Shown here piece after piece: positions 7,925 to 15,245 of a DNA stretch of 64,000 bases (positions are counted from its first letter, which is position 1; each line of letters begins with the position of its first letter). This DNA is from Paracoccus endophyticus (lineage in GTDB: Bacteria; Pseudomonadota; Alphaproteobacteria; Rhodobacterales; Rhodobacteraceae). The translations under genes were made by a program, and so were the position numbers. The notes beneath the pieces were generated by a model. The model was not told the origin of the DNA. It did not search any database and saw only the letters and a list, made by a program, of their open reading frames with translations. Location: NCBI RefSeq assembly GCF_003286075.1, contig NZ_QLUV01000001.1:186001-250000 (forward strand), in the 5' to 3' direction.

Positions 7925-9298
7925 TCAGCCGGTCAGCAGGCCGGAAATCTCGGCCACCTTGTCCGCGACCAGCGCCGCGTCGCCGCGGCTTTCGACGTTC
8001 AGCCGCACCACTGGTTCAGTGTTTGAGCGGCGCAGGTTGAACCGCCATCCGGGGTATTCCAGGCTGATCCCGTCGGTGTCGTCGCGCCCCAGCGCCCCGG
8101 GCGCGAAGCGGGCGATCACGCGGGCCAGCGCCGCATCGGGGTCGTCCAGGCGAAAGTTGATCTCTCCCGACGAGGGAAAGCGCGCCATGCGGTCGCCCAC
8201 CAGCGCAGCCAGCGGCTGCCCCGCCGCCGACATCAGCGCCGTGACGACCAGCCACGGGATCATGCCGCTGTCGGCAAAGGCGAAGTCACGGAAATAGTGA
8301 TGGGCCGACATCTCGCCGCCATAGACGGCATCCGCCGCGCGCATGGTCTGCTTGACGAAGGCGTGGCCGGTCCTTGACTGCACCGCCTGCCCGCCCGCGG
8401 CCGCGATCACGTCGCGGGTGTTCAGCACGACGCGCGGGTCGTGAACGATGCGCCCGCCCGGTTCGCGCGCCAGGAACGCCGCCGCCAGCAGGCCCACCAC
8501 ATATTCGCCGGGGATGAACCGGCCGCCCGCGTCGAACAGAAAGCAGCGGTCGAAGTCGCCGTCCCAGGCCACGCCCATGTCCGCGCCCGCCGCCCGCACC
8601 GCGTCCGCGGTCACAGGCTGGTTCTCGGGCAGCAGCGGGTTGGGGATGCCATTGGGAAACGCGGGGTCGGGCTGGTGGTGCAGCCGGGTGAACCGCAAAG
8701 GCGCGCCGCGCCGGGCCAGCGCGTCCGCGATGGCGTCGAAGCCCGGGCCCGCGACGCCGTTGCCGGCATTGACCAGGATGTGCAGCGGCGCAAGCCGCCC
8801 CGCGTCCACGAAATCGCACACCGCCGCGGCATAGGCGGCGCGGGTGGCGCGCGCGTCGATGACACGCCCCGGCGCGGCGGCGGGGGGAAATGCCCCCGAT
8901 CGCGCCAGGGCCGCCAGCGCCGCAAGGTCGCTGTCGGGGTCCAGCGGCGCCGCGCCGGGTCCCACCAGCTTCATCCCGTTGTAGTCGATGGGATTGTGCG
9001 AGGCGGTGACCTCGATCCCGCCGCCCGTGCGGTGGTGGGCGGTGGCGAAATACATCTCCTCGGTGCCCGCAACGCCCAGGTCCAGCACCTCGGCCCCGCC
9101 CTCGGTCAGGCCCCGGATCAGGGCGGCGGCCAGAGCCGGGGAGCTCGCGCGCCCGTCGCGGCCCACCACCACGCGCGCCGCGCCGGGACGCGCCGCAAAG
9201 GCGCGGCCGACGCGCCAGGCCACGTCCTCGTCCAGTTCGGACCCCAGCCGCCCGCGGATGTCGTAGGCCTTGAAACAGGTGATCTCGCGCGCGCTCAT
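7925..9298 (-). CDS. phosphomannomutase/phosphoglucomutase
   Basis: A 457-residue alpha-D-phosphohexomutase interconverting hexose 1- and 6-phosphates (mannose and/or glucose), feeding GDP-mannose or UDP/dTDP-glucose for surface polysaccharide. All four family signatures are visible: the active-site phosphoserine loop VTASHNPIDYNGMK, the metal-binding loop DGDFDRCF, the sugar-specificity loop GGEMSAHHYF (the GEMSxH form of PMM/PGM enzymes), and the phosphate-binding loop RRSNTEPVVRL at the C-terminus. The ATG at 9298 begins MSAREITCFKAYDIRG, where the family's FKAYDIRG starts. It sits tail-to-tail with kpsT and the context is capsule export. It could be called manB/cpsG; substrate preference is not certain. 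Confidence 0.93.
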   Translation of the reverse strand: MSAREITCFKAYDIRGRLGSELDEDVAWRVGRAFAARPGAARVVVGRDGRASSPALAAALIRGLTEGGAEVLDLGVAGTEEMYFATAHHRTGGGIEVTASHNPIDYNGMKLVGPGAAPLDPDSDLAALAALARSGAFPPAAAPGRVIDARATRAAYAAAVCDFVDAGRLAPLHILVNAGNGVAGPGFDAIADALARRGAPLRFTRLHHQPDPAFPNGIPNPLLPENQPVTADAVRAAGADMGVAWDGDFDRCFLFDAGGRFIPGEYVVGLLAAAFLAREPGGRIVHDPRVVLNTRDVIAAAGGQAVQSRTGHAFVKQTMRAADAVYGGEMSAHHYFRDFAFADSGMIPWLVVTALMSAAGQPLAALVGDRMARFPSSGEINFRLDDPDAALARVIARFAPGALGRDDTDGISLEYPGWRFNLRRSNTEPVVRLNVESRGDAALVADKVAEISGLLTG

Positions 9299-9322
9299 GA
9301 TGCCCCCGGCTTGCTGCCCGAC

Positions 9323-9356
9323 AGGCTTGCCGCGCCGCGGCGCGGGCCGCAAGCCT
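9323..9356. other. inverted repeat in the manB/KSI divergent gap
   Basis: AGGCTTGC (9323-9330) and GCAAGCCT (9349-9356) form a perfect 8-bp stem around an 18-base GC-only loop. It lies between two divergent genes, so it is not at any gene's 3' end; an operator or a leader hairpin of the phosphohexomutase mRNA is more likely than a terminator. Confidence 0.35.
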
Positions 9357-9445
9357 CAGCCCTTCGGCGGGTGGGCGGCCGGATGGGGCTGACGGCCGCG
9401 CGACCCTGCGCTAGACCGGGCCGTTCACAGACCGGAGCCGCCGCC

Positions 9446-9901
9446 ATGACCCCCGCCCAAGCCCCCGTCCAGCCGCCCGTCAACGGCGCCGGCGCAACCG
9501 CCGCCGAAAGCCGCGCGCTGATCGCCGCCTATTACGACGCGTTCAACCGCGGCGACAGCGCCGCGATGCTGGCGCTGGTCCACGACGACCTCGAGCATCA
9601 CGTCAACGAGGGCGAGATCCGGCGCGGCAAGGACCGCTTTGCCGCCTTTGGCGCGCATATGGCCGCCAGCTATCGCGAGACGCTGACCGACATCGTCGTC
9701 CTGACCAGCGAGGACGGCACCCGCGCCGCCGCCGAGTTCGTGGTGAACGGCGAATACCTGCGGACCGACCCCGGCCTGCCCGAGGCGCGGGGCCAGCGCT
9801 ATGTCCTGCCGGCGGGGGCGTTCTTTGCGCTGCGCGACGGGCGGATCGCGCGGGTGACGACCTATTACAATCTGGCCGACTGGATGCGGCAGGTCTCATG
9901 A
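9446..9901 (+). CDS. ketosteroid-isomerase-related (SnoaL/NTF2-fold) protein
   Basis: A 151-residue cytoplasmic protein of the NTF2-like superfamily, closest in pattern to the 'ketosteroid isomerase-related' group. Seen: an opening helix AYYDAFNRGDSAAMLALVHDDLEHH typical of the fold (given here in pieces: YYDAFNRGD, DDLEHHVNEG), a central RRGKDRFAAF, and closing strands GRIARVTTYYNLADW. True steroid chemistry is not implied; most such proteins have unknown substrates. The ATG at 9446 follows a purine-poor leader. The stop overlaps the GNAT start (ATGA), and a nitrilase-family gene follows, so this is the first gene of a three-gene cassette. Confidence 0.8.
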   Translation: MTPAQAPVQPPVNGAGATAAESRALIAAYYDAFNRGDSAAMLALVHDDLEHHVNEGEIRRGKDRFAAFGAHMAASYRETLTDIVVLTSEDGTRAAAEFVVNGEYLRTDPGLPEARGQRYVLPAGAFFALRDGRIARVTTYYNLADWMRQVS

Positions 9902-10479
9902 GCCTGATCCGCACCCTGACCGGCCCGGACGTGGCCGCGGCGCTGGACGACCTGGCGCGGCTGCGGATGGCGGTGTTCCGGGACTGGCCCTATCTCTATG
10001 ACGGCGACGCCGCGTACGAGCGGGACTATCTGCGCGCCTATCAGGAACCGGGCGCCGTGGTGATCGCGGCCTATGACGGCGACCGCATGGTGGGGGCCGC
10101 GACCGGCGCCCCGATGGAGCACCACGCCGCCGCCTTTGCCGTCGCGTTCGAGGACCGGCCCGAGCGGCTGCAGGATATCTTCTATTGCGCCGAATCGGTG
10201 CTGCTGCCGGACTGGCGTGGCCGGGGCCTGGGGCACGCGTTCTTTGACGGGCGCGAGCATCATGCCCGCAGGCTGGGCCGGCGCTGGTCGGCCTTTTGCG
10301 CGGTGATCCGTCCCGACGACCACCCGGCGCGGCCCCCCGATTACCGCCCGCTGGACGAGTTCTGGCTGCGGCGCGGCTATGCCCCCCTGCCGGGCGCAGT
10401 GGCCCGGTTCAGCTGGCGCGACCGGGGGGATGCGGCGGAAAGCGAAAAGGCGATGCAATTCTGGATCAAGGCGCTGTAG
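9898..10479 (+). CDS. GNAT-family N-acetyltransferase
   Basis: A 193-residue acyl-CoA-dependent N-acetyltransferase fold. Seen: MAVFRDWPYLYDGD in the first helix-loop, a beta strand VVIAAYDGDRMVG, and the acetyl-CoA pyrophosphate loop within LLPDWRGRGLGHAFF (R-G-x-G-L-G pattern). The acceptor is unknown. The start codon overlaps the stop of the upstream isomerase-like gene. The pairing with an NTF2-fold protein and a carbon-nitrogen hydrolase suggests modification and hydrolysis of a shared small amide or amine substrate; that is inference only. A 201-base C-rich gap separates it from the hydrolase. Confidence 0.82.
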   Translation: MSLIRTLTGPDVAAALDDLARLRMAVFRDWPYLYDGDAAYERDYLRAYQEPGAVVIAAYDGDRMVGAATGAPMEHHAAAFAVAFEDRPERLQDIFYCAESVLLPDWRGRGLGHAFFDGREHHARRLGRRWSAFCAVIRPDDHPARPPDYRPLDEFWLRRGYAPLPGAVARFSWRDRGDAAESEKAMQFWIKAL

Positions 10480-10554
10480 CGGGCGATGACGCGCGGGCGC
10501 AGACGCCGCGCGGGTCCGCGGCCCCCTGCCGGCGTGGTCGCCCATTCATGCGCC

Positions 10555-10660
10555 TGCCAACCCCTGCGCCCCTGCCCGTGCACTGCGTCCCCTGCCCGGT
10601 TCCCTGCCCGCCCCGTGCCCCTGCGTGCCCCGCCCGTGCTGCGTGCCACCCGTCCGCACC
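10555..10660. other. C-rich low-complexity intergenic stretch
   Basis: Between the GNAT and nitrilase-family genes the plus strand is almost free of A and dominated by short CCCTGC/CCGTGC-like words. The complementary strand has several G-runs of three to four with short spacers and could form a G-quadruplex. No gene, promoter or terminator is recognised; the neighbouring 10480-10554 looks similar but is less extreme. Confidence 0.5.
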
Positions 10661-10680
10661 CGCTCTGAAAGGCCCCTGCC

Positions 10681-11553
10681 ATGACCCGCATCGTCCGCAT
10701 CGCCGCCGCCGCCTATCCGTTCGACTGGCTCGACGACTGGGCCGCCTATGCCGCCAAGATCACCGCCTGGGTCGCGGACGCGGGCGACTGCGACCTGCTG
10801 GTGTTTCCCGAATACGGCGCCATGGAGCTGGCGTCGCTCGGCGGCCGCGTGATCGCGGGCGACCTGCAGGCCTCGCTGCACGAGGTTGCGCGGCAGGGCG
10901 CGGCCCGCGACGGCCTGCACGCCGAACTGGCGGCGCGGCACGGGTGCCACATCCTCGCGGCCTCGGGGCCGGCCTTCCAGGGCGCGCGGCCGGTGAACCG
11001 CGCCGTGCTGTTCGGCCCGCAGGGCCGGATCGGGCACCAGGACAAGCAGGTCATGACACGGTTCGAGCGCGAGGACTGGGACATCGCGCGGGGCGAGGGG
11101 CTGCGGCTGTTCGACACCCCGGTCGGCCGGCTGGGGGTGGTGATCTGCTATGACAGCGAGTTTCCCCTGCTGGGCCGCGCCCTGGCCGAGGCGGGGGCCG
11201 AGATCCTGCTGGTGCCCAGCTGCACCGACACCGTCGCGGGCTTTCATCGCGTGCGGATCGGGGCGATGGCGCGGGCCCTGGAAAACCAGTGCGTGGTCGT
11301 TCAGGCGCCCACGGTCGGGCCCTGCGACTGGAACCCCGCCATTGACGAGAACCGCGGCCGCGCCGCGATCTATGCGCCGCCGGATGGGCTTTGGCCTGAC
11401 AGCGGCATCCTTGCCCAGGGCGACATGGACGCGCCCGGCTGGGTCAAGGCCACGGTCGATCTGGACCGCGTGGCCGAAAGCCGCCGCGCGGGCCGGGTGC
11501 TGCCGTTCGCCCATTGGCCCGAAAGCGCGGGCGTCCCAGTAAACGACGCCTGA
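10681..11553 (+). CDS. carbon-nitrogen hydrolase (nitrilase superfamily)
   Basis: A 290-residue hydrolase of the nitrilase/amidase superfamily, cleaving a C-N bond in an amide, carbamoyl compound or nitrile. The catalytic triad is visible: Glu44 (VFPEYGAMEL), Lys122 (GHQDKQVMTRFE) and Cys156 (VVICYDSEFP). DWNPAIDEN and the C-terminal region complete the alpha-beta-beta-alpha fold. The length is normal for a stand-alone member. It is the third gene of the isomerase-like/GNAT/hydrolase run and points the same way, though 201 bases separate it from the GNAT gene. It converges on the EAL-protein gene across a tandem repeat. The substrate is unknown. Confidence 0.9.
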   Translation: MTRIVRIAAAAYPFDWLDDWAAYAAKITAWVADAGDCDLLVFPEYGAMELASLGGRVIAGDLQASLHEVARQGAARDGLHAELAARHGCHILAASGPAFQGARPVNRAVLFGPQGRIGHQDKQVMTRFEREDWDIARGEGLRLFDTPVGRLGVVICYDSEFPLLGRALAEAGAEILLVPSCTDTVAGFHRVRIGAMARALENQCVVVQAPTVGPCDWNPAIDENRGRAAIYAPPDGLWPDSGILAQGDMDAPGWVKATVDLDRVAESRRAGRVLPFAHWPESAGVPVNDA

Positions 11554-11611
11554 CGCGACCCCGCCCGCAGCCGGTGCACGGAAGCGGCCGGCGCGCGGCG
11601 CCGAGTGGGAA

Positions 11612-11680
11612 TCAGGCGCGGCGCGGGGTCAGGCGCGGCGCGGGATCAGGCGCGGCGCGGGGGTCAGGCGCGGCGCAGGC
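11612..11680. repeat. tandem repeat, about 17-bp unit, four copies
   Basis: Units beginning TCAGGCGCGGCGCGGG start at 11612, 11629, 11646 and 11664 (periods 17, 17 and 18). The array fills the convergent gap between the nitrilase-family gene and the EAL gene, and its last copy supplies the EAL stop codon and the final codons. It may act as a structured 3' end for both genes; unit number could vary between strains. Confidence 0.85.
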
Positions 11681-12971
11681 GCGGCAGGTCCTCGGCCACG
11701 GCGCGGCGGCGGGTCAGGAACGCGTCCGTCCGCTCCAGCGGCAAGGGCGGGGCGATCGCAAGGCCCTGGACATGGCTGCAACCGATCTGTGCGGCAAAGG
11801 CGTGCTCGGGTCCGGTGTCGGCACCGCAGGCCAGCGTGTCCAGCCCAAGGTGGTCGGCCAGCGCCAGGATCGCCAGGATCATCCGCTGCTGCCCCGGGTC
11901 GTGGTCGCACCCCAGCAGAAAGCTGCTGTCGATCTTGACCCGCCGCACGCGCAGGCGGCGGATCGCCTGAAGGCTGGCGTGGCCCGTGCCAAAGCCGTCC
12001 AGGTCAAGGCGGCATCCGGCCTCGGTCAGGCGGTGCAGGTTGGCCGCGACAGGACCCGCGCCCTCCAGCGTGCCGGCCGTCTGCTGCAGCGCGATCACCA
12101 GGCGCGAGGGCGCGACCTCCTGCCGGTCCAGCTCCCACAGCAGGGTTTCGGCCAGGCGCGGCTGGCACAGTTCGGCCTGCGCCAGATCCAGCGAGACCGT
12201 GCCGACGTCGTGACCGGCGCGGTCCCAGTGCCGCAGCGCGCCCAGCCCCTGGGCCAGCACCGCGCCGGCCAGGGCCAGCCGGTCGGACGAGGTCAGCGCG
12301 GGCCGCGCGTCGGCGGGGTTGAGCAGCCCGCGCAGCGGGTGGCGCAGGTGGGCCGACGCCTCGAACCCCGTGACGGCGCCGGTGTGACAGCAAAGCTGCG
12401 GCTGGAACCGCACCTCGACCCCCGCGGGGTCCAGCGGCCTTTGCGGCGCGGCCGGTTGCGGCGGCGCCAGCCGGCCGGGTTGCGGCTGCGCGGGGGCGGC
12501 GCGTCCGGCCAGGACCGGCGCGATCCAGTCGATCAGGGGCACCGCCCCGTCGGGCGCGGCGCCGGCCAGATGGCGGCGGCCGCAGTCGAACAGCGCGGCC
12601 GGGCCGACATGGGCCGGGCCGCGGACCAGCACCGCCGCGATCACCGGCGCGACCGGCAGCACGGGCAGGCCGAAGCCCGCGCCGCACAGCGCCCGGACCC
12701 TTGCCGCCTGCCGGACGGCGTGCCGGCACTGGCGCGGCGACAGCAGGGCGCACAGATGCCCGCCGTTGTCCGATTGAAGGGTGGGCGCCAGCCGGAAGTC
12801 GGCCGCAAGCCGCGCGGCGATCTGCGCCAGCACTCCCGCCACCGCCACCGGGCCCAGGCAGCGCGACAGCGCCGCCCGGTTCTCGATCCGCAGGACCAGC
12901 GCCAGACGGTTCCGGTCCCCGCCCCGCACGCCCGGCGCCCACGCCGCCAGCAGCCCCAGAAACCCGCCCAT
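11664..12971 (-). CDS. degenerate EAL-domain protein (probably catalytically inactive)
   Basis: A 435-residue protein whose second half (about residues 185-430) follows the EAL cyclic-di-GMP phosphodiesterase fold and whose first half resembles a worn-down GGDEF region. Seen: GFEASAHLRHP where active enzymes have E-A/V-L-x-R-W; DLDGFGTGHASL in place of DDFGTGYSSL; KIDSSFL matching K-I-D; and ACGADTGPEHAF where active enzymes have A-E-G-V-E-T, so a metal-binding Glu is replaced by Cys. QGLAIAPPLP ends the domain. Loss of these residues argues for c-di-GMP binding or protein-protein signalling rather than hydrolysis. It lies 67 bases after ttcA on the same strand. Its 3' end is built from the tandem repeat. 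Confidence 0.8.
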   Translation of the reverse strand: MGGFLGLLAAWAPGVRGGDRNRLALVLRIENRAALSRCLGPVAVAGVLAQIAARLAADFRLAPTLQSDNGGHLCALLSPRQCRHAVRQAARVRALCGAGFGLPVLPVAPVIAAVLVRGPAHVGPAALFDCGRRHLAGAAPDGAVPLIDWIAPVLAGRAAPAQPQPGRLAPPQPAAPQRPLDPAGVEVRFQPQLCCHTGAVTGFEASAHLRHPLRGLLNPADARPALTSSDRLALAGAVLAQGLGALRHWDRAGHDVGTVSLDLAQAELCQPRLAETLLWELDRQEVAPSRLVIALQQTAGTLEGAGPVAANLHRLTEAGCRLDLDGFGTGHASLQAIRRLRVRRVKIDSSFLLGCDHDPGQQRMILAILALADHLGLDTLACGADTGPEHAFAAQIGCSHVQGLAIAPPLPLERTDAFLTRRRAVAEDLPRLRRA

Positions 12972-13038
12972 GATCGCCCCCGAATCCCGTTCTCGTCAGG
13001 GCGTCCTAGCAGCATTCCCTTTTCGTTCGGTTAAGGCC

Positions 13039-13977
13039 TCAGCGCAGAATGGGGATGGCCCCCGCCGTTTCGCCATTGCCCGTTTCGCCATTGCCCGTTC
13101 CCCCATCCGCCGGCGTCGTGGCGAGCGCCGCGAAATCGAACAGCGCCGGGTCAGGCAGGTGCGAGGGGCGCACATTGGTCAGCGCCCGGAACATCACCTG
13201 ACGCCGGCCGGGGCTGCGGGCCTCCCACTCGTCCAGCAGCTTCTTCACCTGCATCCGTTGCAGGCCTTCCTGGCTGCCGCACAGGTCGCAGGGAATCACC
13301 GGATAGGCCATCGCGCGGGCAAAGCGGTCGCAGTCGGCCTCGGCGACAAAGGCCAGCGGGCGCAGCACGGTCAGGTCGCCGTCCTCGTTCACCAGCTTGG
13401 GCGGCATGGTCGCCAGCCGGCCGCCGTGGAACAGGTTCATGAAAAAGGTTTCCAGGATGTCGTCGCGGTGATGGCCAAGAACCACCGCGCGGCAGCCTTC
13501 CTCGCGCGCGATGCGGTACAGGTTGCCGCGCCGCAGGCGGGAACACAGGCTGCAATAGGTGCGCCCCTCGGGGACCTTGGCCTTCACGATGGAATAGGTG
13601 TCCTGATAGTCGATCCGGTGCGGCACCCCGCGGTCGGTCAGGAACGCGGGCAGCACCGTCGCCGGAAAGCCCGGCTGGCCCTGGTCGAGGTTGCAGGCGA
13701 GCAGATCGACCGGCAGCAGCCCGCGCCATTTCAGCTCGTGCAGCACGGCCAGCAGCGTATAGCTGTCCTTGCCGCCCGACAGGCAGACCAGCCAGCGGTC
13801 GCCGGGGGCGATCATGTGATAGGTGTCGATCGCGGCGCGCACCTCGCGCACCAGGCGCTTGCGCAGCTTGCGAAACTCGGTCGAGGACGGGGCGCCGCGG
13901 AACAGCGGGTGGATCTCTGCGGTCGCGGCGTCGTCGTCGGGATCGTCCAGCATCTCGATGTCCTTTGCAGGCGTCAC
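13039..13977 (-). CDS. ttcA: tRNA 2-thiocytidine(32) synthetase TtcA
   Basis: A 312-residue PP-loop ATPase that thiolates C32 of certain tRNAs with an iron-sulfur cluster. Seen: the PP-loop SGGKDS (67-72), the Cys pair CSLC (142, 145), [15 protein letters not shown], and the third cluster Cys in PCDLCG (about 230). The C-terminus carries a short duplicated TGNGE, encoded by a 15-base tandem duplication near 13068-13097. The GTG at 13977 overlaps the stop of the upstream 37-aa gene (GTGA) and is preferred; an ATG 24 bases further in (13953) is the alternative. The gene is the last of a coupled rnpA-yidD-small ORF-ttcA series. Confidence 0.93.
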   Translation of the reverse strand: MTPAKDIEMLDDPDDDAATAEIHPLFRGAPSSTEFRKLRKRLVREVRAAIDTYHMIAPGDRWLVCLSGGKDSYTLLAVLHELKWRGLLPVDLLACNLDQGQPGFPATVLPAFLTDRGVPHRIDYQDTYSIVKAKVPEGRTYCSLCSRLRRGNLYRIAREEGCRAVVLGHHRDDILETFFMNLFHGGRLATMPPKLVNEDGDLTVLRPLAFVAEADCDRFARAMAYPVIPCDLCGSQEGLQRMQVKKLLDEWEARSPGRRQVMFRALTNVRPSHLPDPALFDFAALATTPADGGTGNGETGNGETAGAIPILR

Positions 13978-14087
13978 GGCGCAAGCCCCGTAGCGCGGAA
14001 GACGAACGCCAGCAGGGCGATCAGCGCCACCGCGGCGGCCAGCGTCAGGACGAGGCCCGCCACCACCCGGCGGGGGCGGCGGCTCAT
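13974..14087 (-). CDS. 37-residue single-pass membrane protein, unknown function
   Basis: Encodes a 37-residue peptide starting MSRRPRR and ending FRATGLAP, with one uninterrupted hydrophobic stretch (about residues 8-32, Val/Leu/Ala) after a strongly basic N-terminus, predicting an inner-membrane helix with its N-terminus inside. Its ATG overlaps the yidD stop (ATGA), and its TGA overlaps the GTG of ttcA (GTGA). It therefore exactly fills the space between the two genes, which is hard to explain unless it is translated. No family is recognised. It is too short for most gene callers. Confidence 0.75.
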   Translation of the reverse strand: MSRRPRRVVAGLVLTLAAAVALIALLAFVFRATGLAP

Positions 14088-14326
14088 CGTCCGCTCGCCT
14101 TGTCGCGGGGCGGCACCGGGTCATAGCCCGATCCGCCCCAGGGATGACAGCGCCCGATCCGGCGCAGCATCAGCGCCGTGCCGCGCACCGCCCCGTGACG
14201 CTCCAGCGCCTCGAGCGCATAGGCCGAGCAGGTGGGCTGGAACCGGCAGCCGTGCCCGATCCAGGGGCTGAGCAGAAGGCGATAGCCCCGGACCGGCAGC
14301 GCCACGATACGCGCCAGGGGCGTCAT
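14084..14326 (-). CDS. yidD: membrane protein insertion efficiency factor YidD
   Basis: An 80-residue protein of the YidD family, a small membrane-associated factor that helps YidC-dependent insertion. Seen: the amphipathic N-terminus [16 protein letters not shown], then the conserved [19 protein letters not shown] with its two cysteines, and [18 protein letters not shown]. The length is typical. Start and stop overlap those of rnpA upstream and the 37-aa gene downstream by four bases each. yidC itself is not next door but 11 kb away. Confidence 0.96.
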   Translation of the reverse strand: MTPLARIVALPVRGYRLLLSPWIGHGCRFQPTCSAYALEALERHGAVRGTALMLRRIGRCHPWGGSGYDPVPPRDKASGR

Positions 14327-14814
14327 GCGCGCCCCCGCCGGGCTGCGGGTGGACGGCTGCGGGTCGCGTCGTCGGCGTGGACCCGCGACAGCGCCTGCGC
14401 CAGATCCTCGCGCAGGGCGGCGAAGTCGCGGCTGGCCGTGGCCTCGGGGCGGCCGACCAGCACATAATCCCAGCCGGGGCGGCCCGCGCGGGGCAGGATC
14501 TCGCGCGCCAGCGCCCTCAGGCGCCGCTTGGCGCGGTTGCGCGCGACGGCGTTGCCCAGCTTCTTGGAACAGGTGAATCCCACCCGCAGCGCGGCGGGTC
14601 CCGCAGCCTCGCCCGGCGCGCGCGGGCGGGCCTGCAGCAGGAAACCGGCCGTGCCCTGCCGGCGGGCCGAGGCCGCGCGCAGGAAATCGGCCCGCTTTTG
14701 CAGGATGGTCAGCGCGACACGCGGCGGTGCGGCCGCCGGCAACGACAAAGACCCGGCCGGGCCCGCGTCGGGGCCGGTCGGGTCGGTCTGCGGCAGGATC
14801 GACGTGCCGGCCAT
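14323..14814 (-). CDS. rnpA: ribonuclease P protein component
   Basis: The protein subunit of RNase P, which binds the RNA subunit and helps mature tRNA 5' ends. The C-terminal 110 residues carry the family pattern: ILQKRADFLRAAS, then RVGFTCSKKLGNAVARNR followed by AKRRLRAL, the basic RNR helix. The ATG at 14814 gives 163 residues, with an extra proline-rich N-terminus of about 35 residues compared with the usual 120-130; a start further in is possible. It sits 35 bases downstream of rpmH, the universal rpmH-rnpA arrangement, and its stop overlaps the yidD start. Confidence 0.92.
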   Translation of the reverse strand: MAGTSILPQTDPTGPDAGPAGSLSLPAAAPPRVALTILQKRADFLRAASARRQGTAGFLLQARPRAPGEAAGPAALRVGFTCSKKLGNAVARNRAKRRLRALAREILPRAGRPGWDYVLVGRPEATASRDFAALREDLAQALSRVHADDATRSRPPAARRGRA

Positions 14815-14849
14815 GGGGCCAGCCAGGACTGCGACCCGATCCGACGGGA

Positions 14850-14984
14850 TCAGGCCGACAGAACCTTGCGGCCCTTGGCCCGGCGGGCGTTCAGGACGCG
14901 GCGGCCGCCCTTGGTGGCCATGCGGGCACGGAAACCGTGCCGACGCGCGCGAACCAGGTTCGACGGCTGGAATGTGCGTTTCAT
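14850..14984 (-). CDS. rpmH: 50S ribosomal protein bL34
   Basis: A 44-residue, highly basic ribosomal protein: begins [19 protein letters not shown] and ends [11 protein letters not shown], the canonical bL34 sequence and length. It is the first gene of the rpmH-rnpA-yidD-ttcA operon, with a well-formed promoter about 75 bases upstream. Confidence 0.98.
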   Translation of the reverse strand: MKRTFQPSNLVRARRHGFRARMATKGGRRVLNARRAKGRKVLSA

Positions 14985-15059
14985 CGTCTTGCTCCGTGAC
15001 GTGCGCGCAGGGTATGGGCAGACAGCCCACCGCAAACGCGCCGGTGATGCGAAGCCAGC

Positions 15060-15088
15060 CCATTAGGCGCACGATCCGGCCGAGTCAA
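15060..15088 (-). promoter_or_regulatory. rpmH operon promoter
   Basis: Read on the minus strand: -35 TTGACT (15083-15088), 17-base spacer, -10 TAATGG (15060-15065). The -10 box ends 75 bases before the rpmH ATG. A strong -35 with a loose -10 is usual for sigma-70 promoters in Rhodobacterales. Confidence 0.6.
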
Positions 15089-15163
15089 CCGCCTCGTGGG
15101 GGCGGCGGCATCGAAGGGCGCGCATAGATCGGCGCGCGCAGGATCGTGGCAGGGAACCGGCAC

Positions 15164-15185
15164 CTGTTCACGTTTGTTTGAACAG
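15164..15185 (+). promoter_or_regulatory. palindromic site upstream of the histidine kinase
   Basis: A perfect dyad CTGTTCA-N8-TGAACAG, 60 bases before the kinase ATG and on the far side of the rpmH promoter. The AT-rich core stands out in this GC-rich region. It has the look of a dimer-binding operator. It is not a standard alphaproteobacterial LexA box, which is a GTTC-N7-GTTC direct repeat. Confidence 0.5.
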
Positions 15186-15245
15186 ACCAAGCCGGTCGGC
15201 CCGCCGCGTTTCCCGGCGGGCGGCAGTGCGGCGATACGGGACGTC

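Noticed and set aside
10486-10668. 60-codon frame between the GNAT and nitrilase-family genes
   Set aside because: Entirely Arg/Pro/Cys/Ala low complexity derived from the C-rich stretch; no coupling to neighbours and no ribosome-binding site.
15164-15185. SOS (LexA) box
   Set aside because: Alphaproteobacterial LexA sites are GTTC-N7-GTTC direct repeats; this is an inverted GTTC-N10-GAAC.
14985-15245. Chromosome origin next to rpmH
   Set aside because: No dnaA gene and no DnaA boxes are seen; in alphaproteobacteria the origin is normally elsewhere.
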